Shown one piece after another: positions 9,462 through 21,100 of a stretch of 64,000 bases of DNA (position 1 is its first letter; each line of letters begins with the position of its first letter). The stretch lies in NCBI GenBank assembly GCA_963978545.1, contig OZ021726.1, positions 28,492,459-28,556,458 on the forward strand, written 5' to 3'. The notes beneath the pieces are model-generated. The model was given only the letters and a program-made list of their open reading frames with translations, was not told the DNA's origin and made no database searches. Origin of the DNA: Linyphia triangularis. Its lineage: Eukaryota; Arthropoda; Arachnida; Araneae; Linyphiidae. The translations under genes and the position numbers were made by a program.

Positions 9462-12400
9462 ACCAGGGTTGTGAGAATTCACCTTTCTACACAGTTGAAC
9501 ACCCGTCGGTGCCCCTCTGCCAAATTTCAGGGGTGGGTAATTCGCCTATCATAAAGGGCTTAATTTTGGGAAATAGAGTTAACTTTTTAGTCGATTCAGG
9601 AGCGTCCGTCAACTTACTTGATAGAAAGTACCTAGCTTATTTTAGAGATCCCATTGTGGAATCTTGTAACTTAACAGTTTCAGGAGTTGCAAACTCCTTA
9701 TTACACATTTTTGAAAAAATCACCTTGCCTGTCACTTTGGACAGTGAGACTATTTCTGTGGAATTCTTAATTTCCCCTACCTCAATCTCAAACAGGTATG
9801 GAGCCATTCTGGGAGTATCTTTTTTAAAAGATAATAATGTTACCTTAGATTTTGAACAAGGTTACATGTTTACCACTAATTCGTTCTTGTCTTTCGAAAA
9901 TCACTCTCCCAGTCCAAATATAAGCAATCTCGGTGTAAACATCACTACTTTTTTTGGAACCTGTCATGCAAAACACATCCTGCCACCTCTTTCTGAGAAT
10001 TTGGTTAAAATTAAGGTACCCATTACACCTTTGGACACTAACTTAATTTTGTTCGAACAACACCCTAACTTTTCAAACACTGCTCTTTTTGTTTCTAAAA
10101 GTGTGAACACTTATAACCCCTCTGGAATTCACTACATTAAAATTCTAAACACATCTAGTGAACCTGTTCATTTGAATAAAGGTCTTAAACTTGTTATTGC
10201 TGAACCCATCCACACACAAACAACAACAATGCAATTTGTAAACAGTCTAAATACCATTGCTAGTGAACTAGATGATTCCTTCGAGGCATGGGGAGGTGAT
10301 TTCAAATTAGATCACCTGCCTCCTAGTCAAAAACATACACTCACTAAGTTGCTTCAACAATATTCGCACATTTTTGCAAAGAGAGTACAGGATCTCTCAG
10401 GCTGTGATACTATTGAACATGAGATACACTTAACGGATAACATTCCAGTTAGAGTTAAGCCCTACAAAACACCTTATCATTTAAGGGAAGAACTTAATAA
10501 ACAAATAACAGAACTTTTGGAGGCTGGTATCATTACAGAAGGATTTTCCCCTTACTCAGCACCAGTGCTTTTGGTTAAGAAGGCTGATCAATCTTATCGA
10601 TTGGTGACTGATTTTAGGAAGTTAAATGAGAAGACTGTCCCTGATAACTTTCCCCTTCCAAACATGATCGAGTTAATAGATAACCTTTCTGGGGCCCATT
10701 TTTTTAGTACCATGGACCTTACGTCCGGGATTTTTCAAATGAAATTGGCAGAGAGGGACACCTATAAGGCGGGGTTCTCGACTCAACAATCGAGTTATAA
10801 TTGGTTAAGAATGCCCTTTGGGTTGCAGAATGCTCCGAGCTCCTTTCAGAGACTAATGTCTGTCGTTTTATCAGGACTGGCTCCCTTGCAAATAGGTACA
10901 TATATTGATGACATAGTCGTCGCTTCAAACTCATTCGAAGAGCATATACACAAACTTAAATTGGTTTTTGATAGGCTGGCTACCCATAATCTTAAATTGA
11001 AACCCAGTAAGTGTTCCTTCGTACAAGACACCATCACTTATTTGGGTTACAAGGTCACTCAGGGAGTGGTATCCCCTGACCCCTCTAACTTGAAGTCTGT
11101 TGAGAACATTCAATTACCCACAAATCGTAAACAAGTCAGACAATTTCTTGGACTCACTGGATTTTATCGTCGTTTTATTCAAAATTATGCCAGCATTGCT
11201 CTTCCCCTCACTAACTTAACTAAGGATAATCACCCCTTTTGTTGGGATGTTGCAGCACAGGGTGCCTTTGACTCCTTGAGGGCGGAGTTACTTAGGGAAC
11301 CCATTCTTAAATTACCGGATCTCACTAAGCCATTCTTTCTATGCACTGATGCTTCAAATTACGCTCTGGGAGCTTGTTTATGTCAAGAGTATGACGACTT
11401 CTTACATCCAATTGCGTTCGCCAGTAGGAAATTAAAAGACGCAGAGATTAGGTACAGTACAATTGAAAGAGAAGCTTTGGCTATTGTCTGGGCCACTGCT
11501 TATTTTCGACAATATTTGTTGGGAAGGGAATTCACCATTTATTGTGACCAGGCCTCGCTTTCACAGGTTTTAAAACTTAAGGATTCAACCTCTCGCATTG
11601 CACGTTGGATGGCAGCCCTAGGTCAATTTAATTATCACATTAATCATAAGCCAGGAAAATTAAATGTCACTGCTGATTTCTTTTCTCGTCCAATCAACAC
11701 TGTCACTTTGGTAGAACACAATGTCGAACCTGTTTTGTTCAATGATATTGCTACCCATCAACTCACTGATCCAAATTGTTTGAAACTCAAGCAACTTTTG
11801 GACGCCAATGTTAAGCCAAATCCGAAAAAGCTTAAATTCTATTTCCAAGAGAATGTTTTATTTTGCTCAAACTTAAAGCCCAAAAACCGTTGGCAGAAAA
11901 ATGAAAGAATTGTTGTTCCTGAAATTCTGAGAGCTCAAATTCTTAACTTAAATCACGATTCCCTAGTCGCAGCACATTGTGGTTTCAGCCGAACGTTATC
12001 CAGAATTCAAAAGAGTTTTTATTGGCCTGGCATGTATGCCCAGATTAAAAATTATGTTGCCTCATGTCATTCTTGTCTGCAAAGGAGAGGTCACCGACCT
12101 TCACAAAAGGCCCCTTTGGTAAGAATACCCATCACTAGCAGACCCTTTGAACGAGCAGCCATGGATTTCGTGGGCCCTCTTCCTTTAACCTTTTCCGGAA
12201 ATCGCTACATTTTAGTAATAACCGATTATTTTACACGATACTCCGAAGCTTTTCCCCTCCCTGATGCCAAGAGCCACACTGTTGCTGCGACTCTCGAAAA
12301 ATTCATTGCGACACATGGGGTGCCGGAGCAGTTGGTAACAGACAGGGGGTCAAATTTTTTATCAGAAACTATGAGGGGTGTGTATAATACGTTGGGAATT

Positions 12401-13111
12401 AGGAAACTGAACACGTCAAGCTATCACCCTCAGACTGACGGTGTCACTGAGCGCTTGAACGCTACCCTCATCAACTCACTGAGTCACTTAGTAAATCACT
12501 CACACGACGACTGGGATAGGTTAATACCTTACGCCTTGTTGGCTCACAGAACAGCCAGACATGCCAGTACGGGCGAATCCCCAGCTTTTCTTTTGTATGG
12601 TAGGGATCTGACACTCCCCACTGATCTTTTATTGAACACTACCTTCAGGTCTTACGCGGACAGTCCAACTTATGCTACTGATTTGTGCATAAGGTTGCAG
12701 TCGGCTTTTCAAATTGTTAAAAGAAATTTGGTCAATGCTGCTGAAAGGCAGGAAAATTTCAGGGCAAAAACGGCTGTTGTAAAGAAAATTGCAGTGGGAA
12801 GTTCTGTTTATTTACATACACCTGTTTTGGAAGCCGGTCAGGTTAAAAAGTTTGCAAAATTCAACAAGGGCCCCTTTCGAGTAATAAAGCAGGCCAGAAA
12901 TGGAGTTAATTTTCAGCTGACAAGACCTGATGACCCTTCGGTTAAAATCTGGGCTCATGTCGACAGACTGACAGTGATTCCAGAACGAACCATTTTCCCC
13001 TTTTTGGAGTTGGACAGAGACCCGAGTGCCAGTGATTCTAGTGTAAACACCGATCATGACAACCCTTACAATTTGAGACCAAGACAGCAGGGTTTTGTTG
13101 TTCAAATTTAG
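9458..13111 (+). CDS. pol: Gypsy Pol, copy 1 (protease, RT, RNase H, integrase)
   Basis: Pol is read in the -1 frame from the slippery site. Numbering from 9458, the order is: aspartic protease with DSGA at about residue 46; reverse transcriptase with catalytic Asp420 (MDLTSG) and YIDD at 482-485; RNase H with Asp631 (CTDAS); the integrase HHCC zinc module (VAAHCGFSRTL then CHSCLQRRG); and the DD35E core at Asp903, Asp962 and Glu998. A GPF motif follows (KGPFRVIK), typical of gypsy integrases. No chromodomain and no env were seen. The frame runs to a TAG at 13111 without a stop or shift, so the element looks competent. No ATG is needed, as the first 50 nt overlap the end of gag in frame. Confidence 0.95.
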   Translation, partial: LNQGCENSPFYTVEHPSVPLCQISGVGNSPIIKGLILGNRVNFLVDSGASVNLLDRKYLAYFRDPIVESCNLTVSGVANSLLHIFEKITLPVTLDSETISVEFLISPTSISNRYGAILGVSFLKDNNVTLDFEQGYMFTTNSFLSFENHSPSPNISNLGVNITTFFGTCHAKHILPPLSENLVKIKVPITPLDTNLILFEQHPNFSNTALFVSKSVNTYNPSGIHYIKILNTSSEPVHLNKGLKLVIAEPIHTQTTTMQFVNSLNTIASELDDSFEAWGGDFKLDHLPPSQKHTLTKLLQQYSHIFAKRVQDLSGCDTIEHEIHLTDNIPVRVKPYKTPYHLREELNKQITELLEAGIITEGFSPYSAPVLLVKKADQSYRLVTDFRKLNEKTVPDNFPLPNMIELIDNLSGAHFFSTMDLTSGIFQMKLAERDTYKAGFSTQQSSYNWLRMPFGLQNAPSSFQRLMSVVLSGLAPLQIGTYIDDIVVASNSFEEHIHKLKLVFDRLATHNLKLKPSKCSFVQDTITYLGYKVTQGVVSPDPSNLKSVENIQLPTNRKQVRQFLGLTGFYRRFIQNYASIALPLTNLTKDNHPFCWDVAAQGAFDSLRAELLREPILKLPDLTKPFFLCTDASNYALGACLCQEYDDFLHPIAFASRKLKDAEIRYSTIEREALAIVWATAYFRQYLLGREFTIYCDQASLSQVLKLKDSTSRIARWMAALGQFNYHINHKPGKLNVTADFFSRPINTVTLVEHNVEPVLFNDIATHQLTDPNCLKLKQLLDANVKPNPKKLKFYFQENVLFCSNLKPKNRWQKNERIVVPEILRAQILNLNHDSLVAAHCGFSRTLSRIQKSFYWPGMYAQIKNYVASCHSCLQRRGHRPSQKAPLVRIPITSRPFERAAMDFVGPLPLTFSGNRYILVITDYFTRYSEAFPLPDAKSHTVAATLEKFIATHGVPEQLVTDRGSNFLSETMRGVYNTLGIRKLNTSSYHPQTDGVTERLNATLINSLSHLVNHSHDDWDRLIPYALLAHRTARHASTGESPAFLLYGRDLTLPTDLLLNTTFRSYADSPTYATDLCIRLQSAFQIVKRNLVNAAERQENFRAKTAVVKKIAVGSSVYLHTPVLEAGQVKKFAKFNKGPFRVIKQARNGVNFQLTRPDDPSVKIWAHVDRLTVIPERTIFPFLELDRDPSASDSSVNTDHDNPYNLRPRQQGFVVQI

Positions 13112-14559
13112 TTAGGGAAGTGTAAATATTATTCGTATAACCTGCGCTGCGGTAGTTTAGTTATTTTTATTAGAGGAAGTCTTATAATCAAAATTTTCTT
13201 CTCTAGTAATGCTGATTTCGTTTTATTGTCTCTGTAATGGGCAAAAATTTTGTTTTCTTGTAGGTAGGGAAGACAATTGGAGAGATTGTTTTATTTTTGG
13301 GAGTTTTAATTTATCCTAATTTGCGAGGTTGTTTGTCTAGACAAATTCCTTTGTTTACCCTGTGATGCTTAGTTCCCTTCTCACTTGTCCGTCTGGTATG
13401 CCTATTTTGAGTTTTTCCCTAGAGGTATCCTATCTGCTGGTCAGTTAGGCTATTTTAAAAAGAAAAAAAAAATTGCAGCTGCTTTCCGCACCGTTTTATT
13501 AAATTGTTTTTTTTTGGTATACCCACCGGGCGGGTGTGATTGGTTCTTTCCGTCTCCCAGTGTCTTCAATGTTTATTTACCTTTGTGATGTTTGTCTGGA
13601 TCTAGTGTTTACTTTCGGGTTGTTTACTTTTGCGTATTGTTTTGCTTTTGATATACTGGACTTGTTTGAGTTGGGAATGTTTTTTTTCCAGTTAAATTTT
13701 GTTTTAATGGTAATTACACATTACCATGTTATATATTTTTTTTGGATAATTGGGTTTTCAATTTAGTGGTTACTTCGTCTCCTCGCTTGATAGTTGGGAT
13801 TGTGGTAACTTGGATTGTTGAGTGATCTATGATTAATGCAGATTCGTGCATTTGTTTTTGACCGATAGAGAGGGATTTTTTTTCTCGCTTCAGCAAAGTT
13901 GTTTTCTTTACGGTTACTGCTTACTTCATTGAAGTAAGGTGGGAAAGGTATTTCTTTTCGTATGTTTGTGTTTTTGATTTTTTTTTCTCCTCACACCCTT
14001 CGGATTTCGGGCTGGGACTCACTCATTAAGACACTTGTATTTCATGATTATATGTATTAATTCTAAAACCAAATATTTTTGATTGTACTGTATTATGCTA
14101 TGGGTCTCGTGCAATCATTTACTTCTGGACTACTGTGTGCAATATTGATTTCTCTGACAACTGTAACTATGCATATATTACACTGTGCTTCAATCACCCT
14201 TGCTTACAAGTTTGGGTTTGCCGCCTAATTAAGTACTTCTATCTAGTTCCTTTTTGGGGAATGGACAACCACTCCCTTTTTCAAGTATTATAATATTACC
14301 TGGTCATTTTCTGCTAAGTTACTTGTGCTTTACAAATTTATGTCGGAGGTTATTAAATTACTATTATGTGCCAATAATTATGCATGTACTAGGGGTGCCA
14401 GGTCCAAGATTCCGTTCGTCATCCTTGTGTTTGTTTTAAAATTCTCTATGTTTACTTCCTCTTTATAATATAAATATATAATTGTCCTGAGAAAAGTTCA
14501 CTTCTATGAAAAAAAAAAATTTCTAGCAAATTTTTTTTTGAGAAGAAGATCGAAGGAGT
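13112..14559 (+). other. Post-pol region of gypsy copy 1, non-coding
   Basis: This is 1.45 kb between the pol stop and LTR 2. It is T-rich and holds only short open frames (for example 13536-13766, hydrophobic through T-richness) without an envelope signature. A purine-rich stretch at 14540-14558 just before LTR 2 is the likely polypurine tract for plus-strand priming. Confidence 0.7.
14540..14558 (+). promoter_or_regulatory. Polypurine tract of gypsy copy 1
   Basis: GAGAAGAAGATCGAAGGAG ends one base before the TG of LTR 2. It is purine-rich but interrupted by TC. The same sequence lies at 23205-23223 before LTR 3. Confidence 0.6.
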
Positions 14560-16750
14560 TGTTATGATTGAAAAAATGTTGAGCTTCCCCAACGGTTTTG
14601 TTATGGTATAATGGAAGCATTCTTTCACTTGTCATGTTCTTCCGGGGTTATCTGTGTAAAATTAGACAATCATTTTTGGTAATTAATGCCCTATTAAAGA
14701 TGGGTGATATTTAATTCACCTTTTTATTTTATAAATCCTTTTTATTAATAAAAGCCGGAGATCGGGACGCGGAATAGCATGTGGATTTTCGTATATACCC
14801 CCTGTTTTCGGCTGCGGGATTAGGAATTTCTCCCCGGCGTCGTTTCAGAATTCGAAAAGAGACGCTTAACTTTTGTCCAATAGGATCCCTCCTTTCTGAT
14901 CGCCGGAGAAACGCGTGATGGTAGTGAGCCTGTGATTGGTGGAGGCAAGTTTAGGACAGGAGTACGGGGCTGCTTTCCGTGATCATTGAGAGACGAAACC
15001 TTGTGCTGAGAAGTCGGGCTGTTACTGTCGCTCTGATGTAGCGTCCCTGTGGAAGAAATGGCGCAACCTGGGTGATCTCTCGGGCGGAGACTAGAGGGAA
15101 GGCCGGTGGCCTGTAAAATAAAACCTCGTTCCTGAATGCTGCTCATCTAAAGACGGCCGGTGGCCTACCGTATTCCTTCGATCAGTTGATGTGATTTCCT
15201 GGACATTTCTGCGGCGGTCTCGAGAATCTATTTTCCGCGTCCCCGACGAGTCTAGTGTGCTCCGGGTGATTAGGTGCTAGTTCCGCAACAGTTCCAGAAT
15301 TCCTACCACGTTCCAGTGGGATGGCCGGTTTCAAGAGTCTGTTTTCTTCGTCCCTGACGTGTCCTGTGATTTCTGGATGATTTGGCGTTTGTTCGTTCCT
15401 CCTGTTCTGGGACTCCCCATAATAATATCTTTTCGCCACGTTCCAGTAAGATGGCCGGTGGCCTGTCTAATAAATAGTGCTGCCAGTAAGAAGGCCGGTG
15501 GCCTGTCCAATATACATCTTGGGTTGCCAGTAAGAAGGCCGGTGGCCTGTCCAATATACATCTTGTGTTGCCAGTAAGAAGGCCGGTGGCCTGTCCAATA
15601 TACATCTTGGGTTGTCAGTAAGAGGGCCGGTGGCCTGTCCAATATACATCTTGTGTTGCCAGTAAGAAGGCCGGTGGCCTGTCCAATATACATCTTGGGT
15701 TGCCAGTAAGAAGGCCGGTGGCCTGTCCAATATACATCTTGTGTTGCCAGTAAGAAGGCCGGTGGCCTGTCCAATATACATCTTGTGTTGCCAGTAAGAA
15801 GGCCAGTGGCCTGTCCAATATACATCTTGTGTTGCCAGTAAGAAGGCCGGTGGCCTGTCCAATATACATCTTGTGATGCCAGTAAGAAGGCCGGTGACCT
15901 GACCAATAAATATCCTGTGTTGCCAGTAAGAAGGCCGGTGGCCTGTCTAATATCCCTCGTCGCTGTCCAGTAAGATGGCCGGTGGCCTGCCTACAGACTA
16001 TCTTCTCTGGTGATATATCGGTTTAGTCCTCATCCTACCACGTCTAGGAGTCAGTCCTCTTCTGTCCAACTTTCACGAGAACTATCTTCGTCCCGTCCAC
16101 AAGGACTTTGTTGTTCTTCAACATACAAGACTGATTTACTGCAAACCTCTATCCCTCGCCCGGTCAATCGGATACATTCAGACGTTCCCCCATGCGGCCG
16201 CTGTCTCTAGTATACCCCCTGTGGGTCCCAGGTATTTTGGTGGGGTTTTCGGGATCTTTTTACAAGTTCTTTTCCCCTTGTGGTTAATTTAAAAGGATAA
16301 TATTTCATTCCCTTATTCAATCAACATGCTATTCCTAGTCCTGGTGTTCTGCTTTCTTGGGTAAATTAAAATTTGGTTTCCTTATATTTATTTAATCACT
16401 CATTGTTTTGAATATCTCAATTCATGTTATCGCTTAAGCTAGTATTACATTGGTCCAGTGTTTAAACCAATAATTCTTCATTAGGTCTGTAATTCCCTTA
16501 CTTAATATCTTTCCCATGCAATAAATGATTTCTCAGGTCTCTAGCTGGTCTTAATTCTACATTCAATATATTGTACCATGCTGTGTTTTCAGGTGATCTA
16601 AAAGGTACCACAATTTGAGAGGCAAGTTAAGGGTAAAAGGACACAACGCAATGTTTGGAAATATAGTATTATTTAATTGGCCTTAACTGTAAACAAATAA
16701 TATCTGTAACCATGATGTGTAGGTCAAGTAAACATCTAAAAGTCATAACA
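14560..16750 (+). mobile_element. Ty3/gypsy LTR 2, shared by both internal copies
   Basis: Sequence and length (2,191 bp) match LTR 1 in every stretch I compared, offset by 8,665 bp. It acts as the 3' LTR of copy 1 and the 5' LTR of copy 2: a polypurine tract lies before it and a primer-binding site after it. The 44-bp minisatellite is at 15443-15995. No target duplication lies inside the array. Confidence 0.95.
15443..15995. repeat. 44-bp minisatellite in LTR 2, 13 units
   Basis: It has the same thirteen units and the same unit variants as in LTR 1, so no slippage has occurred since the array formed. Confidence 0.93.
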
Positions 16751-16753
16751 AAT

Positions 16754-16772
16754 TGGTGCCTGTGACCACTCG
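16754..16772 (+). promoter_or_regulatory. Primer-binding site of gypsy copy 2
   Basis: TGGTGCCTGTGACCACTCG follows LTR 2 by 3 bp, identical to copy 1. Confidence 0.7.
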
Positions 16773-17037
16773 AATATGAGTTAATTATAAATATTTAATT
16801 TTTTTCTCTTCTGAACAACAGTTAATTGATTTAAATTTTTTTTTTGGGAATAAGAACTTGGTATTTTGTTGTACTATTGTCATTTTGTGCTTTTTATTAC
16901 TTGTGATTTATTGGAATCTTGGACAATCTGAAACTATTGTTCTTACATTGCTAAGCATTCATTATTATTGCCTTTTTCTGGGGTGAGTTCCATCCCCATA
17001 TCCAAATTCTTTTTGTTATTCTTGCTTTGAGCTAGAA

Positions 17038-18126
17038 ATGCCAAAGCCAAGGAGAACCAGAGGGCACCAGCCTGACCCCATTGATGAACTCAGTGAAGAG
17101 TTAGGTGCCTCTTTGTGTAATATAGCCATGGCAGCTGAGGACTTGCCCATGCAGGAATACACACTTCCTAGCTACATTTCTGCTCCACAGAGGCTCCACC
17201 TAATGGACTATGTCGAGGAATTTAGTGGGGAGTCTGAGGTAACAGTTAATGATTTTCTGGACCAAATTCAACTATTAGGAAATCATGCGGGTTGGTCTGA
17301 TGAGGACAAGCTACTTGTAGCCAAGATTAGGATTAAGGGGAGGGCTAAGAGCTTTGTAAATGGCAACCTGAGTCTTAGGCGTGAGACCTCTTATACTGAG
17401 TTTAAGAGGAAACTTATGGAGAATTTCTCGGTCAAGGTGTCTACACATAAGTCCTTAAGACAACTACTTTTGGCCTATCAGCGTCCAACCGAGTCTGTTA
17501 GGAATTTTGCGTCCCGACTGGAGGCTTTGTCACATCACACCGTTACAGAGAGCCTTCGTGATGATGCCACAGTCGATAAAGTTAGGCAAGAGCATTTGTT
17601 GCAGGCCTTTTTGGCTGGTCTGAAACCAGAGATTCAGAGAGCTGTGGTCATCCAGAACCACCAATCGTTCAGTAAGGCGAGAGCTCAGGCTTCCCTTCAG
17701 GAGGAATTGCAAGAGCAGAGTGAGTCTGTGAACATTGCTCAGAGAGCCAGTACAGGGGTGGAACCAAATCTGGAAATTTCTAATGCCTTACAGGCACAAA
17801 CTCAGATGATTTCTGATTTAACGGTTCAGATGCAACAGCTCACTGCTGAATTGAACAAGTTGAAACAAGAGAGGGGACCACCTAAACCAAAAAGGGATAT
17901 TAGGTGCTTCCAATGTAACGAACTGGGACACTTTCGTAGGGACTGTGGGTCTGGCACAGGTCACAATCAGGGAACTTTCAACTCATTTTCTTTCCCGCCA
18001 CAGGCAGGTATCCCTAGACCCCCAGTTCCCCCCTTTTCCTACCCACACCAGGGACCACCACCTTTTCCCTATTTCTCAGGACCACCTCATGAGGCTCATA
18101 ATTCGCGTCGACCTCCTTTAAACTAA
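17038..18126 (+). CDS. gag: Gypsy Gag, copy 2 (362 aa)
   Basis: The translation is identical to copy 1 (8373-9461): Retrotrans_gag core, CCHC knuckle at residues 290-303 and proline-rich tail. The frame ends in TAA directly after the TTTAAAC at 18117-18123. Complete identity over two copies points to a very recent duplication or to an assembly repeat. Confidence 0.95.
   Translation: MPKPRRTRGHQPDPIDELSEELGASLCNIAMAAEDLPMQEYTLPSYISAPQRLHLMDYVEEFSGESEVTVNDFLDQIQLLGNHAGWSDEDKLLVAKIRIKGRAKSFVNGNLSLRRETSYTEFKRKLMENFSVKVSTHKSLRQLLLAYQRPTESVRNFASRLEALSHHTVTESLRDDATVDKVRQEHLLQAFLAGLKPEIQRAVVIQNHQSFSKARAQASLQEELQEQSESVNIAQRASTGVEPNLEISNALQAQTQMISDLTVQMQQLTAELNKLKQERGPPKPKRDIRCFQCNELGHFRRDCGSGTGHNQGTFNSFSFPPQAGIPRPPVPPFSYPHQGPPPFPYFSGPPHEAHNSRRPPLN
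18117..18123 (+). promoter_or_regulatory. Candidate -1 ribosomal frameshift site, copy 2
   Basis: TTTAAAC followed directly by the Gag stop TAA, as in copy 1. Confidence 0.8.
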
Positions 18127-21100
18127 ACCAGGGTTGTGAGAATTCACCTTTCTACACAGTTGAACACCCGTCGGTGCCCCTCTGCCAAATTTCAGGGGTG
18201 GGTAATTCGCCTATCATAAAGGGCTTAATTTTGGGAAATAGAGTTAACTTTTTAGTCGATTCAGGAGCGTCCGTCAACTTACTTGATAGAAAGTACCTAG
18301 CTTATTTTAGAGATCCCATTGTGGAATCTTGTAACTTAACAGTTTCAGGAGTTGCAAACTCCTTATTACACATTTTTGAAAAAATCACCTTGCCTGTCAC
18401 TTTGGACAGTGAGACTATTTCTGTGGAATTCTTAATTTCCCCTACCTCAATCTCAAACAGGTATGGAGCCATTCTGGGAGTATCTTTTTTAAAAGATAAT
18501 AATGTTACCTTAGATTTTGAACAAGGTTACATGTTTACCACTAATTCGTTCTTGTCTTTCGAAAATCACTCTCCCAGTCCAAATATAAGCAATCTCGGTG
18601 TAAACATCACTACTTTTTTTGGAACCTGTCATGCAAAACACATCCTGCCACCTCTTTCTGAGAATTTGGTTAAAATTAAGGTACCCATTACACCTTTGGA
18701 CACTAACTTAATTTTGTTCGAACAACACCCTAACTTTTCAAACACTGCTCTTTTTGTTTCTAAAAGTGTGAACACTTATAACCCCTCTGGAATTCACTAC
18801 ATTAAAATTCTAAACACATCTAGTGAACCTGTTCATTTGAATAAAGGTCTTAAACTTGTTATTGCTGAACCCATCCACACACAAACAACAACAATGCAAT
18901 TTGTAAACAGTCTAAATACCATTGCTAGTGAACTAGATGATTCCTTCGAGGCATGGGGAGGTGATTTCAAATTAGATCACCTGCCTCCTAGTCAAAAACA
19001 TACACTCACTAAGTTGCTTCAACAATATTCGCACATTTTTGCAAAGAGAGTACAGGATCTCTCAGGCTGTGATACTATTGAACATGAGATACACTTAACG
19101 GATAACATTCCAGTTAGAGTTAAGCCCTACAAAACACCTTATCATTTAAGGGAAGAACTTAATAAACAAATAACAGAACTTTTGGAGGCTGGTATCATTA
19201 CAGAAGGATTTTCCCCTTACTCAGCACCAGTGCTTTTGGTTAAGAAGGCTGATCAATCTTATCGATTGGTGACTGATTTTAGGAAGTTAAATGAGAAGAC
19301 TGTCCCTGATAACTTTCCCCTTCCAAACATGATCGAGTTAATAGATAACCTTTCTGGGGCCCATTTTTTTAGTACCATGGACCTTACGTCCGGGATTTTT
19401 CAAATGAAATTGGCAGAGAGGGACACCTATAAGGCGGGGTTCTCGACTCAACAATCGAGTTATAATTGGTTAAGAATGCCCTTTGGGTTGCAGAATGCTC
19501 CGAGCTCCTTTCAGAGACTAATGTCTGTCGTTTTATCAGGACTGGCTCCCTTGCAAATAGGTACATATATTGATGACATAGTCGTCGCTTCAAACTCATT
19601 CGAAGAGCATATACACAAACTTAAATTGGTTTTTGATAGGCTGGCTACCCATAATCTTAAATTGAAACCCAGTAAGTGTTCCTTCGTACAAGACACCATC
19701 ACTTATTTGGGTTACAAGGTCACTCAGGGAGTGGTATCCCCTGACCCCTCTAACTTGAAGTCTGTTGAGAACATTCAATTACCCACAAATCGTAAACAAG
19801 TCAGACAATTTCTTGGACTCACTGGATTTTATCGTCGTTTTATTCAAAATTATGCCAGCATTGCTCTTCCCCTCACTAACTTAACTAAGGATAATCACCC
19901 CTTTTGTTGGGATGTTGCAGCACAGGGTGCCTTTGACTCCTTGAGGGCGGAGTTACTTAGGGAACCCATTCTTAAATTACCGGATCTCACTAAGCCATTC
20001 TTTCTATGCACTGATGCTTCAAATTACGCTCTGGGAGCTTGTTTATGTCAAGAGTATGACGACTTCTTACATCCAATTGCGTTCGCCAGTAGGAAATTAA
20101 AAGACGCAGAGATTAGGTACAGTACAATTGAAAGAGAAGCTTTGGCTATTGTCTGGGCCACTGCTTATTTTCGACAATATTTGTTGGGAAGGGAATTCAC
20201 CATTTATTGTGACCAGGCCTCGCTTTCACAGGTTTTAAAACTTAAGGATTCAACCTCTCGCATTGCACGTTGGATGGCAGCCCTAGGTCAATTTAATTAT
20301 CACATTAATCATAAGCCAGGAAAATTAAATGTCACTGCTGATTTCTTTTCTCGTCCAATCAACACTGTCACTTTGGTAGAACACAATGTCGAACCTGTTT
20401 TGTTCAATGATATTGCTACCCATCAACTCACTGATCCAAATTGTTTGAAACTCAAGCAACTTTTGGACGCCAATGTTAAGCCAAATCCGAAAAAGCTTAA
20501 ATTCTATTTCCAAGAGAATGTTTTATTTTGCTCAAACTTAAAGCCCAAAAACCGTTGGCAGAAAAATGAAAGAATTGTTGTTCCTGAAATTCTGAGAGCT
20601 CAAATTCTTAACTTAAATCACGATTCCCTAGTCGCAGCACATTGTGGTTTCAGCCGAACGTTATCCAGAATTCAAAAGAGTTTTTATTGGCCTGGCATGT
20701 ATGCCCAGATTAAAAATTATGTTGCCTCATGTCATTCTTGTCTGCAAAGGAGAGGTCACCGACCTTCACAAAAGGCCCCTTTGGTAAGAATACCCATCAC
20801 TAGCAGACCCTTTGAACGAGCAGCCATGGATTTCGTGGGCCCTCTTCCTTTAACCTTTTCCGGAAATCGCTACATTTTAGTAATAACCGATTATTTTACA
20901 CGATACTCCGAAGCTTTTCCCCTCCCTGATGCCAAGAGCCACACTGTTGCTGCGACTCTCGAAAAATTCATTGCGACACATGGGGTGCCGGAGCAGTTGG
21001 TAACAGACAGGGGGTCAAATTTTTTATCAGAAACTATGAGGGGTGTGTATAATACGTTGGGAATTAGGAAACTGAACACGTCAAGCTATCACCCTCAGAC

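Noticed and set aside
12812..13105. Antisense open frames inside pol (also others within 10719-12414)
   Set aside because: They are shadows of the real Pol frame on the other strand.
13536..13766. Hydrophobic open frame after pol as a possible env (also at 22201)
   Set aside because: It is only 76 codons long, the hydrophobicity follows from T-rich DNA, and there is no signal peptide or cleavage-site pattern.
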